Shown: in pieces, positions 15,323 to 23,979 of the stretch | Layout of the letters: each line of letters opens with the position of its first letter | Position numbering within the stretch: the first letter of the stretch is position 1 | Origin: JBGPHT01 sp041484525 | GTDB taxonomy: Bacteria > Acidobacteriota > Terriglobia > Bryobacterales > Bryobacteraceae | Length of the DNA stretch: 36,142 bases | Reading direction: 5' to 3' | NCBI GenBank assembly: GCA_041484525.1 | Contig: JBGPHT010000070.1 | Span: 1 to 36,142, forward strand | Notes under the pieces: generated by a model | What the model was told of the DNA's origin: nothing | The model's input: the letters and a program-made list of their open reading frames with translations, nothing else | The model's database searches: none | Made by a program: the position numbers and the translations under genes

Positions 15323-16070
15323 GTTCTATCCGCATTACATCGAGTTCCGGCATGTGTATAAGACGTTCGACCGCCCGGTTTTGGTCGATTCGAATTTTCA
15401 TGTAAATGCGGGGGAGACGGTCGCGATCATCGGGCGCAGCGGCGTGGGCAAATCGGTCACCCTCTCCCACATCATGGGATTTCTGAAGCCGGATAGCGGG
15501 CAGATCGTCGTGGCCCACGAAGACATCACGCATTTTTTGGAAACGGAGCTGCGCCGGATTCGGAAGAAGGTCACGATGGTGTTCCAGTCGGGCGCGCTGT
15601 TCGACTCTTTGACGGTGGCGGAGAACGTTCTGTTTTCACTCGAGCTGCGCCAGGACTACGACGCCAAGAATAAAGAAGACGTGGTGAACGGCCTGCTGGA
15701 GATGGTGGACATCGCGCACGCGAAAGACTCGTATCCTGCCGACCTCTCGACGGGTTACAAGCGCGCGGTGGCGATCGCGCGGGCGTTGGCGGCACAACCG
15801 CAGTGCGTGCTCTACGACGAGCCGACCACGATGGTGGACCCGATCATGAGCGGCCACCTGGGCGACCTGATGCTGCGGCTGAAGAAGCAGTTGAAGCTGA
15901 CCTCGGTGGTAGTGACGCACGACTTGGACCTTATGTACAAGGTGGCGGACCGGGTGGTGTTTCTGTACGAAGGCGGCGTGATTTTCTTCGGGCCGGTGGG
16001 GGACCTGGAGAAGTCGGACCATCCGCACATCCGCGAGTTTCTGGAACTGGACCGGGTGGTGAAGGTGTAG
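15312..16070 (+). CDS. mlaF: MlaF-like ABC transporter ATPase
   Basis: A 252-residue ABC ATPase of the Mla/Mce lipid-transport type. Walker A is GRSGVGKS (Lys47), the Q loop is MVFQSGALFDSLTV, the signature is LSTGYKRAVAIARAL (a variant of LSGG), Walker B is CVLYDEPTTMVDP and the H loop is VVTHDL. FQSGALFDSLTVxENV and the D-P-I/T-M Walker B ending are typical of MlaF. In that system it drives phospholipid transfer between membranes with MlaE and MlaD, but neither is adjacent here, so the partner genes must be elsewhere. It overlaps mobA by 11 bases, which suggests coupled translation. Confidence 0.85.
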   Translation: MENEFYPHYIEFRHVYKTFDRPVLVDSNFHVNAGETVAIIGRSGVGKSVTLSHIMGFLKPDSGQIVVAHEDITHFLETELRRIRKKVTMVFQSGALFDSLTVAENVLFSLELRQDYDAKNKEDVVNGLLEMVDIAHAKDSYPADLSTGYKRAVAIARALAAQPQCVLYDEPTTMVDPIMSGHLGDLMLRLKKQLKLTSVVVTHDLDLMYKVADRVVFLYEGGVIFFGPVGDLEKSDHPHIREFLELDRVVKV

Positions 16071-16074
16071 AACG

Positions 16075-17013
16075 ATGTTCGAGCGATATACGGAAGACGC
16101 CAGACGTTCCATTTTTTTTGCGAGATACGAGGCGTCCCAAACGGGCTCGAAGCAAATCGAAACGGAACACCTGTTGCTGGGACTGCTGCGGGAAGACCGG
16201 TTTCTGCGTGGCCTGTTCCCACCATTCGCGATTGAGAAAATGCGGCAAACCGTGGACGAGCGGCTGAGGACCGGAGAGCCGGCGGGGACCTCCGTGGATC
16301 TGCCGTTGAGTCACGAGTGCAAGCGGGCGCTGGCGCTGGGCGCGGAAGAGGCGGAGACGCTGGGGCATCCAGCGATTCGGGGCAGGCATCTCGCGCTGGG
16401 TCTGCTGCGTCAGGAGAAGTCGGGCGCGGCGAGTCTGCTGCGGGAGCACGGAATCGAATTGGAGCGATTTCGGGAAGCCGTGAAGACCTGGCCGGAGGAA
16501 CCGGCCCGCGGGCCAGTGGCCGAGGATCGAGAAGCGCAAGTGGAAATCGGACCTGATTTGAAAGATCTTCCTGCGAGCGCTGGGCGGTTGAGCGAGTTGC
16601 TGGACCGAGCGGCGCCGCATCTGAAGTTGATCAGAGAGCGGGACAGCGGCGTGCGGCTGAAGCGGCACTCGTGGACGCGCCGAGAAGCCATCGGGCACCT
16701 GATCGACTGGGCGGCGGCGCATCAACAGTGGTTTGCGCGGGCCATGACGGAACCCAGGGTTACGGCGGCCGGATATCCGGGGGACGATTGGGTAGCGGCC
16801 CAGCGGTATCATGAGTGCTTCTGGAACGATCTGGTGGAATTGTGGCACCGGATGAACCTGCTGCTGGTCCACGTAATGGCAGGCATTCCCGAGGCGCGGA
16901 TGCAGGTGGCGTGCAAAATCGGAATAGAGAACCCGATTCCTCTGGATGAATTGATACAACGCTACATATCGCACGTCGAAGACATCGTCGGCGAAGTGCT
17001 CATCCGCGCGTAA
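16075..17013 (+). CDS. Clp_N repeat domain fused to a DinB-like domain
   Basis: A 312-residue protein with two unrelated parts. Residues 1-140 are a ClpA/B/C-type N-terminal double repeat: FERYTEDARRSIFFARYEA and TEHLLLGLLRE in the first half, ALALGAEEAETLGHPAIRGR and HLALGLLRQE in the second. Residues about 170-312 form a DinB/DUF664-like four-helix domain with possible metal ligands His208 (AIGHLIDWAAAH), His216 and His300 (RYISHVEDIV). There is no AAA+ ATPase. Clp N-domains bind substrates or adaptors, and DinB-like domains are often metal-dependent thiol transferases, so this may be an adaptor with its own chemistry; that is inference. The start is four bases after the mlaF stop. Confidence 0.8.
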   Translation: MFERYTEDARRSIFFARYEASQTGSKQIETEHLLLGLLREDRFLRGLFPPFAIEKMRQTVDERLRTGEPAGTSVDLPLSHECKRALALGAEEAETLGHPAIRGRHLALGLLRQEKSGAASLLREHGIELERFREAVKTWPEEPARGPVAEDREAQVEIGPDLKDLPASAGRLSELLDRAAPHLKLIRERDSGVRLKRHSWTRREAIGHLIDWAAAHQQWFARAMTEPRVTAAGYPGDDWVAAQRYHECFWNDLVELWHRMNLLLVHVMAGIPEARMQVACKIGIENPIPLDELIQRYISHVEDIVGEVLIRA

Positions 17014-17068
17014 GGGCGGGTGTATACTGGTTTCCAATCCCAGGTGAACGCCGTGTTCCGGATCGCAC

Positions 17069-18619
17069 ATGAGAAAGCTTCGCATCGGAATCATCGATAT
17101 CGTGTCCCGGGGCCCCACTCGCGCTTTGTACGCGCGCGTCATGAATGCCAATCTCGCCAGCATCATGCCTCAGGTGATTGGCGTCTGGTGTAAAGACGAG
17201 GGACATGATGTTACTTTCGTTTGTTACACCGGCTTTGAAGATCTCCTGAAGGAGTTACCGGCCAACGTCGATCTGGTTTTCATCGGCGCCTTTACAGAGG
17301 CCGCGCATACTGCCTACGCGCTGAGTAACCTCTTCCGCGCCAAGGGGGCAATCACTGTAATAGGTGGGCCGCATGCTCGCTGCTACCCGGAAGACGCGGT
17401 TCAGTATTTCGACTACGTCCTGGGATTCACCGACAAAGAGACGCTGCGCGACGTCTTGCAAGACTGTTCGCAGCACCGGCCGATCGGTGTACACATCGCG
17501 GCCGGCCAGCAGCCGAGAACCCTTCCGGGGGTGCGCGAGCGATGGCAGTTCATCCAACCGACGCTGGCGAAGGCGCCCCTCATCAAGATGGTCCCCATGC
17601 TGGGCAGCCTCGGGTGTCCGTACACCTGCAGTTTCTGCATCGATGCGGTAGTGCCCTATCAGCCGATGGACTTCGATGTGCTTCGGGAGGATCTGAAATT
17701 CCTGCTGACGAAGTTCAAGAAGCCACTGGTGGCCTGGCACGATCCCAATTTCGGCGTCCGCTTCGACGCCTACTTAGACATGATCGAGGACGCGGTTCCT
17801 CCCGGCAGTATCGAGTTTGTGGCCGAGAGCAGTCTGTCCCTCCTTTCAGAACCGCACTTGAAGCGGCTCAAGCGCAACGGATTTATCGGAGTCTTACCCG
17901 GAGTAGAGTCATGGTTCGACCTGGGCGATAAGTCGAAGACGGGCGCACGGCAGGGGATTGAGAAAGTTCGTCAGGTATCCGAACACGTCAACCTGATTCT
18001 AAGTTACATCCCATACATACAAACTAACTTCGTTCTGGGACTGGATTCCGACGAAGGAGCGGAACCTTTCGAGCTTACAAAGCGTTTTCTGGATATGTCG
18101 CCGGGCGCGTTTCCGGCCTATTCCCTGCTCTCGGCGTTCGGCCGGGCTGCAGCGCTCAACCTCAATTACCAGCGATCCAACCGCGTGCTGCCTTTCCCAT
18201 TCCATTTCCTGAACAATAACCAGGCGATGAACGTGAGACCCAAGAATTATTCCTGGCAGAAATTCTACGAACGCGTCATCGACCTCAGCCGATATTCTTT
18301 TTCGGCGCGTGCCATTTATCGCCGATTCGGGGCGACGCAGGGAGTAACCTCGCGGTGGATGAACGTGGTACGGGCAGTCTCAACGGAAGGGTTCGGCAGA
18401 GTCAAGTATTACAAGGGAATTCGCGAGCGGCTGGATTCCGACCCCGGATTCCTGCCTTACTTCGAGCAGGAGAGCACCCAACTTCCCGAGTTCTATGTAG
18501 ACTTGGTGCGACAGGATTTGGGGCCGCTGTGGGACTGGCTTCCCGAAAGGGCGCTCTATCACGATCCCAACGCCTATCTGAAATCCGAGCAAAGCCGGGC
18601 CATGGTGGATATCGTTTAG
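17069..18619 (+). CDS. B12-binding-like radical SAM protein
   Basis: A 516-residue enzyme. The first 140 residues form a Rossmann-like cobalamin-binding-type domain (LVFIGAFTEAAHTAYALSN, ITVIGGPHARCYPEDAV) but show no clear DxHxxG cobalamin His motif. The radical SAM core follows, with Cys183, Cys187 and Cys190 in LGCPYTCSFCID for the 4Fe-4S cluster, then LVAWHDPNFGVRFD and LPGVESWFDLGDKSKTG. The C-terminal 150 residues are helical and lack extra Cys. The substrate is unknown; relatives act on lipids, hopanoids, tetrapyrroles or peptides. It is followed 35 bases later by a DJ-1/PfpI gene in the same direction. Confidence 0.85.
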   Translation: MRKLRIGIIDIVSRGPTRALYARVMNANLASIMPQVIGVWCKDEGHDVTFVCYTGFEDLLKELPANVDLVFIGAFTEAAHTAYALSNLFRAKGAITVIGGPHARCYPEDAVQYFDYVLGFTDKETLRDVLQDCSQHRPIGVHIAAGQQPRTLPGVRERWQFIQPTLAKAPLIKMVPMLGSLGCPYTCSFCIDAVVPYQPMDFDVLREDLKFLLTKFKKPLVAWHDPNFGVRFDAYLDMIEDAVPPGSIEFVAESSLSLLSEPHLKRLKRNGFIGVLPGVESWFDLGDKSKTGARQGIEKVRQVSEHVNLILSYIPYIQTNFVLGLDSDEGAEPFELTKRFLDMSPGAFPAYSLLSAFGRAAALNLNYQRSNRVLPFPFHFLNNNQAMNVRPKNYSWQKFYERVIDLSRYSFSARAIYRRFGATQGVTSRWMNVVRAVSTEGFGRVKYYKGIRERLDSDPGFLPYFEQESTQLPEFYVDLVRQDLGPLWDWLPERALYHDPNAYLKSEQSRAMVDIV

Positions 18620-18654
18620 CGCCGGCCTGCGGCATTCCGGACTACTATAGACAC

Positions 18655-19188
18655 ATGGAACTTTCCGGAAGAAAAATTGCGATTCTGGTGGACAACCTGT
18701 ATCAGGAAATGGAAGTCTGGTACCCGCTGTTCCGCTTTCAAGAGGCCGGCGCCACGGTCATCACGGTGGGCGCCAAAGCCGGCGAGACCTACACCAGCAA
18801 ACTTGGCTACCCCGTAAAATGCCAGCTCTCCTATGACGACGCGGTGGCCGCGGATTTCGACGGTGTGATAGTGCCGGGCGGCTATGCCCCCGACCACATC
18901 CGCCGCCATCCCAAGGCCAACCAGTTCGTCAAGGACATGGACACGCAGGGCAAACTCGTGGCATCGATCTGCCACGGCCCATGGGTCCTGTGTTCCGCGG
19001 GCGGCATGCTGAAGGGCCGCAAGGCAACCAGCTTCTTCGCCATCAAGGACGACGTGGTCAACGCGGGTGCGAACTGGATCGACGCCGAAGTGGTGGTAGA
19101 CAACAATCTGGTGACCAGCCGCAAGCCGGAGGATCTCCCGGCATTCTGCAAAGCTTCTCTCCAAGTCCTCGCCGGCGTTCTGGTGTAG
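18655..19188 (+). CDS. DJ-1/PfpI family protein
   Basis: A 177-residue cytoplasmic protein from ATG 18655 (MELSGRKIAILVDNLYQEME); codons upstream belong to the radical SAM gene in another frame. It has the conserved Glu in YQEMEVWYP, GVIVPGGYAPDHIRRH, and the nucleophile elbow ASICHGPWVL with the active Cys followed by His. SRKPEDLPAFC closes the fold as in PfpI. Such proteins are proteases, deglycases/hydratases acting on methylglyoxal adducts, or chaperones; the exact activity is not predictable. It ends four bases from the convergent cNMP/DUF1003 gene. Confidence 0.9.
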   Translation: MELSGRKIAILVDNLYQEMEVWYPLFRFQEAGATVITVGAKAGETYTSKLGYPVKCQLSYDDAVAADFDGVIVPGGYAPDHIRRHPKANQFVKDMDTQGKLVASICHGPWVLCSAGGMLKGRKATSFFAIKDDVVNAGANWIDAEVVVDNNLVTSRKPEDLPAFCKASLQVLAGVLV

Positions 19189-19192
19189 GCCA

Positions 19193-20038
19193 CTACCGGC
19201 CTCGACCGCCCAGACTCTCGCGAACCATGTCTTCGACATCGGCCAACTTATCGCCAATGTGATTGAGCTTCCGTGAGAGGCCCTGGATTTCGGACTCGGC
19301 GCGGCGGTTGACTTCGAAATCAAGCTCGCCGCGGACCCGGTCCTTCGAGTCCTGGCGATTTTGACTCATCATGATCACGGGCGCCTGGAGGGCCGCCAGC
19401 ATGGAGAGGAAGAGGTTCAGAAGGATGAAGGGATACGGGTCCCAGGCGGAGCGGCGGAGCGCGATATTGACCAAGGTGTAGACGACCAGGGTGACGAGAA
19501 ACGAGATGATGAACCTCCAGGAGCCGCCGAAGCGCGCCACGGAATCGGCAACGCGGTCCCCGACCGTGGCTTCCTGCTCGATCACTTCGTTGGGATTGCG
19601 CATGGAGCGGATGCGCACCAGTTGCTGCGCGGCGTGGAACTGGCGACCCAGCACCTTGAGCATGTCCATGCCGGAGAGCGGCTTGCGCTGCAGGAGCACG
19701 GCGATGTCCTTGCGGTCGACTTCGATGCACACGGATTCCTCGAGCGCGACGGCGCCGGTATGGTGCACCGTTTCCTCTAGCATGGACGCGAAGCCGAAGA
19801 AGTCGCCGTGCGTCGGCTCATCCACGATCACCTCCTGCTGATCGTCGTCCACGGTGGTGACGCGGACCGTGCCCGAGACCATGATGTACGCCCGGCCGCC
19901 GGCGTCGCCGCTCTTGTAGATGCGCTGGCGCGGAACGAAGTGCTTGAGCTCGACCTGGCTCGCCAGGACGGCGGCCTCCTCGTCATCGAGCAGGGCGAAC
20001 AAGGGGACGTTCTTCAGGATTTCGGGGTTGCAGGGCAT
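19193..20038 (-). CDS. Cyclic-nucleotide-binding domain fused to DUF1003
   Basis: A 281-residue protein. Residues 1-135 are a CRP-like cNMP-binding beta-barrel (LFALLDDEEAAVLAS; YIMVSGTVRV; GDFFGFASMLEE; SVCIEVDRKDI). No DNA-binding helix-turn-helix follows. Residues about 155-260 are DUF1003, with two membrane helices (WRFIISFLVTLVVYTLVNIA and YPFILLNLFLSMLAALQAPV) and the conserved MMSQNRQDSKDR just after. A C-terminal coiled coil (SRKLNHIGDKLADVEDMV) ends it. A cytoplasmic nucleotide sensor on a small membrane protein is the reading; what it controls is unknown. The canonical cAMP-contacting Arg is not clear, so the ligand is uncertain. Confidence 0.85.
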   Translation of the reverse strand: MPCNPEILKNVPLFALLDDEEAAVLASQVELKHFVPRQRIYKSGDAGGRAYIMVSGTVRVTTVDDDQQEVIVDEPTHGDFFGFASMLEETVHHTGAVALEESVCIEVDRKDIAVLLQRKPLSGMDMLKVLGRQFHAAQQLVRIRSMRNPNEVIEQEATVGDRVADSVARFGGSWRFIISFLVTLVVYTLVNIALRRSAWDPYPFILLNLFLSMLAALQAPVIMMSQNRQDSKDRVRGELDFEVNRRAESEIQGLSRKLNHIGDKLADVEDMVRESLGGRGR

Positions 20039-20155
20039 GCTGGTCCTCTTGGGGATTGTAGCGGGAAAAGGACGCCTCCGAAGATAGAGGGCCGCGCGAT
20101 CGGCCGTTCGGCCAGGTCTGGATTGTGACGCTGTCTTACTGCGGGCGGCCCGCCG

Positions 20156-20515
20156 TCACGAGACCTTTTTGGCGTTCCACTCGATGGTATTGCCGCCAGC
20201 GGGATTTTCAACGGTGAAATGAATCTCGTTGCCGCTGACCTTCCCTTTGTAGCTCAGCTTCATTTCATTGTCCTGGAATTTGACCGTGATGGTGAAGGTA
20301 ACGGCATCGCCGTCGATCTTGCCGTCGGTGATGGTCGACTTGCCCATCATCGAGCTCGTAGTCTCGCCCGTCACCTTGCTGCCTTCCACCTTGAAGACAA
20401 ACGTCCGCTCCATACTCCCGTTGGGCCCTTCGGCGGTGGCTTTCCAAGTCCCGTTGATATCGGCGGCCGCAGCCATGCAAGCCAACGCGGCGATCAAGCA
20501 CACCAAGCGTCTCAT
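20156..20515 (-). CDS. Small secreted beta-barrel-like protein
   Basis: A 119-residue protein from ATG 20515, preceded by AAGGAGG. The signal peptide is MRRLVCLIAALACMAAA. The mature part begins DINGTWKATAEG and alternates short strands and turns (MERTFVFKVEGSKVTGE; DAVTFTITVKFQDNEMKL; YKGKVSGNEIHFTVE), like a small lipocalin-type or beta-sandwich domain. Similar small proteins are common in Acidobacteria. Function is unknown. The leader between 20516 and 20686 carries no other gene. Confidence 0.75.
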   Translation of the reverse strand: MRRLVCLIAALACMAAAADINGTWKATAEGPNGSMERTFVFKVEGSKVTGETTSSMMGKSTITDGKIDGDAVTFTITVKFQDNEMKLSYKGKVSGNEIHFTVENPAGGNTIEWNAKKVS

Positions 20516-20686
20516 TCGTTCCCTCCTTGTCGGGTTGCGTACACAGACACTTTGCAGGATTGCGGACCAAACGTCAAGGGGCTGCGCCAACACGCAGCAG
20601 AGAGGCGGGGAGGTGACGGAAGGACGGAATCCAGGCGGCGCGCTGAGTCGAGGGACCCCGCGCGCCCGCCATCACCAAGGAGTGCC

Positions 20687-21376
20687 TCAGTCGCTTGCAC
20701 GTCGCGACGGGCGAAACCTCCCAATCGCGATAAGGGCCCTGCCTCCGAGCATGATCGCCCACGTTCCGGGTTCGGGCACTCCCGAGGTGCTCTCAAACCA
20801 GTCCTGTTCGTACGACACGAGGAGATTGCCCCCTGGTATCACCACTGCGGAGCTGGTGTGAATCGACTGGGCGTTGGACGCGAGTAAGTGCGAGGCAGTT
20901 TCGTTTCCGGCCGCCCCGCCGTTCACGGATATCACGTACGGCGCACCTACGTTTGGAGTTTGCGTGTCCGCGATCGCTGTGGTGTTAGGAATCGCGCCGG
21001 TATTAGCTTGGTCCTTCGCCTGGAAAATGGAAACGAGCGGATTACCGGGTGCGACGGCAATGTCATAACTGAGCGTGAATCCGGTAGTCCAGGTCCCGGT
21101 GCGGGCGAAGACCCAACCGTGGATTTCAGTGGTCGGACCGCCAGAACTGAAAACCACGCTGGCGTTCACGAGGGCCGCATCCGTAGCACCCAAACTGTAT
21201 GCAAAATTACTGAAAATCTTGTCCTGCTCCAGGCAACCGTTCCCGGCTCCAGAAGCGATCGTCAAAAGATTGGCAAGCGTCGTCAGGCCGGGGCACGGCA
21301 CGATTGCCGCAGATGCCGTAGACAGAGGCAAGAACAATACCGTTAGCAATACCGCTAATGTTGAAAGACCTTTCAT
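20687..21376 (-). CDS. PEP-CTERM sorting-signal protein
   Basis: A 229-residue exported protein. ATG 21376 is preceded by AAGGAG at ten bases and lies 27 bases below a predicted transcription start. The signal peptide is MKGLSTLAVLLTVLFLPLSTA. The C-terminus has the PEP-CTERM layout: VPEPGTWAIMLGGRALIAIG, a weak hydrophobic segment, then a basic end (RFRPSRRASD). Such proteins are processed by an exosortase, which is not in this window. The middle part is Ser/Thr/Asn-rich beta sequence with no recognised domain. The longer ORF from 21445 is not supported by the leader signals. The gene is apparently monocistronic. Confidence 0.85.
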   Translation of the reverse strand: MKGLSTLAVLLTVLFLPLSTASAAIVPCPGLTTLANLLTIASGAGNGCLEQDKIFSNFAYSLGATDAALVNASVVFSSGGPTTEIHGWVFARTGTWTTGFTLSYDIAVAPGNPLVSIFQAKDQANTGAIPNTTAIADTQTPNVGAPYVISVNGGAAGNETASHLLASNAQSIHTSSAVVIPGGNLLVSYEQDWFESTSGVPEPGTWAIMLGGRALIAIGRFRPSRRASD

Positions 21377-21409
21377 CTCTAAGTTGCTCCTTGTGTCGGT
21401 CGTTAAACT

Positions 21410-21438
21410 AGTATCTTTGGTTAGCCCATTACTGTCAA
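21410..21438 (-). promoter_or_regulatory. Sigma-70-type promoter of the PEP-CTERM gene
   Basis: On the minus strand TTGACA (21438-21433) is followed after exactly 17 bases by GATACT (21415-21410). That is a consensus -35 and a good -10. A start near 21403 gives a short leader carrying AAGGAG before ATG 21376. The 220 bases beyond it, to 21660, hold no gene I can support. Confidence 0.7.
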
Positions 21439-21660
21439 TCAACATTGCATTAATAGCCGCAACTTACAGACCTAGTTAGTGACTCTCCTGACTAATTGGA
21501 GGCCGGGATAGTGTCATAAGAGACGCATCCCAGAGTCGGCGTATCCTTATATACAATCGAGGCTGCGGAAATAACTCGTATGTAATTTCACTTGTCTATG
21601 GTTCGGTATCGCACGAAGTTAAGTACGTTCCAAGCCCGAAATGACACTCGCGGTTTTGGC

Positions 21661-22041
21661 ATGGACCGGGTGTGCCGGTTGAAGGCCGCCCCGCGCATAG
21701 TGCTAGACTGCTCTAACGTGCGCAAGGACCATCTGCCATACTTGGCTGCGACTGCTTATTCGTTGCTGGTGTCCGCACTCGTAGCCAGCGTCCTCAATCC
21801 GCCGCCGCCGCGGTTCATGGACCTCTACCTGATCGGGATCATGTTGGCGACCCTGTGGTGGTCGTGGAAACCGGCGGCGGTCATTTACCTGATCTCGCTG
21901 GCTGTAGCCGCGTGGATACTTCCACCCATCGCTTCGATGGCGGTTTCAAGCGGGCCGGACCAGTACCGCATGTTCTCCTACACGGTGACCGCTGTGGTGG
22001 CGATCAACGTCATTGAACTGTCAAAGAAGCGGCGGAGATGA
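21661..22041 (+). CDS. Small membrane protein, DUF4118/KdpD-like helices
   Basis: A protein of about 126 residues with three or four hydrophobic helices: LPYLAATAYSLLVSALVASV, FMDLYLIGIMLATLWWSW, AAVIYLISLAVAAWILPP and FSYTVTAVVAINVIEL, then a basic end (KKRRR). The helix order and the L-L/I-G-I-M-L-A-T-L-W-W-SW motif recall the KdpD transmembrane domain (DUF4118), without any kinase. It may be a stand-alone membrane protein or the truncated sensor part of a former kinase. The start is uncertain: ATG 21661, GTG 21718 and ATG 21592 are in frame and none has a clear ribosome binding site. Confidence 0.55.
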   Translation: MDRVCRLKAAPRIVLDCSNVRKDHLPYLAATAYSLLVSALVASVLNPPPPRFMDLYLIGIMLATLWWSWKPAAVIYLISLAVAAWILPPIASMAVSSGPDQYRMFSYTVTAVVAINVIELSKKRRR

Positions 22042-22056
22042 CGATCTGTTGAGGCA

Positions 22057-23952
22057 TCAGGGCAGCGCGAAAGCGACGAGCGAATCGCCGGGGGGACCCA
22101 AGCCATGGCCGCCGGCGGCGATTACGACGTACTGCCTGCCGTCGGGACCGCGGAACGTCATGGGCGTGGAGCGCGCGCTCATGGGGAGATCGCCCTTCCA
22201 AAGCTCCTTGCCGGTAGCGACATCGTAGGCGCGGATGGCGGCGTCGAAGGTGGCGCCCATGAAGATCAACCCGCCGGCAGTGACGATCGGCCCGCCGAGC
22301 AAGGGCGAACCATACTCGGGCGGTGCGACCGGATCGCCGCTTCGCGCCGGCCAGTTTCCGGCAGGCGCCGTCCACTTCACTTCGCCTGAATCCGCATCGA
22401 TGGCGTGCAGCATTCCCCATGGCGGAGGCGAACACGGCCAACCCTTCGCACCGCGGAGGAAGCGGCGAGCCATCCCATAGGGCGTACCGGCCTGCTCGGC
22501 GAATTCCCAATCGCCGTTGAGGCTGCGGCCGGCGGCCTGGCGCTCGCGCTGAAATTGGGCGCGCGGAATGAGACGCACCTCCGCCGCCACGTTGTTCGCG
22601 GGGACGATCAGGAGACGGCGTCCGGGATCGAACGCGGCACCGCCCCAGGCCATGCCGCCAATGTTTCCTGGAATGACAAGCGTCCCGCGGAGACTGGGCG
22701 GAGTGAAGACGCCGTCGTTACGCAGCTTGGAGATCTCATCACGGCACCACTGGCGGTCGGCCTCATCGGCGCCTACCGCATCCGCGGCCGCCAGTTTTTG
22801 GGGTGAGAGCGGGCGCGGAGCACGTGGGAAGGGCTGCGTGGGCGAAGTGGTTTCGCCGGACACATCGGACTGCGGCACCGGACGCTCCTCCACGCCGAAA
22901 ATGGGCTCGCCGGTTTCGCGGTTGAGGATGAAATAATTGCCGCTCTTCGGACCCGCGGCAATGGCGGGAATGCTGCGGCCGTTGCGGTGCACATCGAAGA
23001 GGATGGGCGGGCAGGCGATGTCGTAATCCCAGAGATCGTGGTGGACGGTCTGGAAGAACCAGACGCGCTCGCCGGTATCGGCGCGCAGGGCGACGATGGA
23101 GTTGGCGTAGAGGTCGTTGCCGGGACGCTCGCCGCCGTAGTAATCCGGGCTGGGGCTGGTGGTGGGCAGGAAGACGAGGTTGCGCTGCGGATCGGCGGCG
23201 ACGATCGACCATGTGTTAGCGGCGCCGGGAGCTTTGGGGCCGGCCATCGGATGCCAGGTCCATTTGAGTTTGCCGGTGACGGCGTCGAATCCGCGCACCT
23301 CGCCCGAGGGCTGATTGACCGAGCCGTTATCGGCTACGCCCGATCCGATCACGATGGTGTTGCCGACGATGGCGGGCGGCGAAGTCTCTTCGTAATCCGA
23401 GAAACCGTCGGCGCCCGGCGGAATGCGGAGGCCCTGCCGTAGATTGACGGCGCCATTATCGCCGAAGCCGGCGACCGGCTTGCCGGCGGCGGCATCGAGC
23501 GCGATCAGGCGCGCGTCAATGGTGGCGACGAAGATGCGGCGCTCCTCGCCGGACTTCCACGTGGAGACGCCGCGGCTGGCGAAATCACCGTAGCCGGCGT
23601 CGCGCGGAATCTTGGCGTCGTAGGCCCAGCGCTGCTTGCCGGTGACGGGGTCGAGGGCGATCACGCGGCCGAGCGGGGTGGAGAAGTATAGGGTACCTTC
23701 GACGTAGATCGGGGTGGCTTCGAAGGCCGTGGCACGGGCGTGCGGCGGCTGGTAGGCGTCGCCGGTGTGGAAAGTCCAGGCGACCTTGAGGCGGCGGACA
23801 TTTTCCCGATTGATGGCGGCGAGGGGCGAGAAGCGCTGTCCGCCGGGGTCGCGGCTATAGGCGGGCCAGTCGCCGTCGGGCGTGGCCTGGAAGGAGAAGG
23901 CAATCAGAGTAAGCAGCGAGACGGCGAGGGCCGCGAGGAATACACGTCGCAT
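22057..23952 (-). CDS. PQQ-dependent dehydrogenase (quinoprotein glucose dehydrogenase type)
   Basis: A 631-residue eight-bladed beta-propeller enzyme that oxidises sugars or alcohols in the periplasm using pyrroloquinoline quinone. ATG 23952 opens on a signal or anchor helix (RRVFLAALAVSLLTLIAFSF). The domain starts at GDWPAYSRDPGGQRFSPL and has repeated PQQ blades: GRVIALDPVTGKQRWAYD, GEVRGFDAVTGKLKWTW and AYDVATGKELWKGDLP, plus HHDLWDYDIACPP, typical of mGDH-type catalytic domains. It lacks the five-helix membrane domain of E. coli Gcd, so electrons probably go to a cytochrome or another acceptor. GGHGLGPPGDSLVAFALP at the end is typical. No pqq biosynthesis genes are present. Confidence 0.9.
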   Translation of the reverse strand: MRRVFLAALAVSLLTLIAFSFQATPDGDWPAYSRDPGGQRFSPLAAINRENVRRLKVAWTFHTGDAYQPPHARATAFEATPIYVEGTLYFSTPLGRVIALDPVTGKQRWAYDAKIPRDAGYGDFASRGVSTWKSGEERRIFVATIDARLIALDAAAGKPVAGFGDNGAVNLRQGLRIPPGADGFSDYEETSPPAIVGNTIVIGSGVADNGSVNQPSGEVRGFDAVTGKLKWTWHPMAGPKAPGAANTWSIVAADPQRNLVFLPTTSPSPDYYGGERPGNDLYANSIVALRADTGERVWFFQTVHHDLWDYDIACPPILFDVHRNGRSIPAIAAGPKSGNYFILNRETGEPIFGVEERPVPQSDVSGETTSPTQPFPRAPRPLSPQKLAAADAVGADEADRQWCRDEISKLRNDGVFTPPSLRGTLVIPGNIGGMAWGGAAFDPGRRLLIVPANNVAAEVRLIPRAQFQRERQAAGRSLNGDWEFAEQAGTPYGMARRFLRGAKGWPCSPPPWGMLHAIDADSGEVKWTAPAGNWPARSGDPVAPPEYGSPLLGGPIVTAGGLIFMGATFDAAIRAYDVATGKELWKGDLPMSARSTPMTFRGPDGRQYVVIAAGGHGLGPPGDSLVAFALP

Positions 23953-23979
23953 CAAGAACAGTGTACCGGGTGTTGCGCT

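Noticed and set aside
15931..17166. A 411-codon minus-strand frame opposite mlaF and the Clp_N-DinB gene
   Set aside because: Low-complexity Pro/Arg/Gln composition and full overlap with strong plus-strand genes.
18355..18654. N-terminal extension of the DJ-1/PfpI protein
   Set aside because: These 100 codons lie in another frame of the radical SAM gene and have no family similarity; ATG 18655 matches the usual PfpI start.
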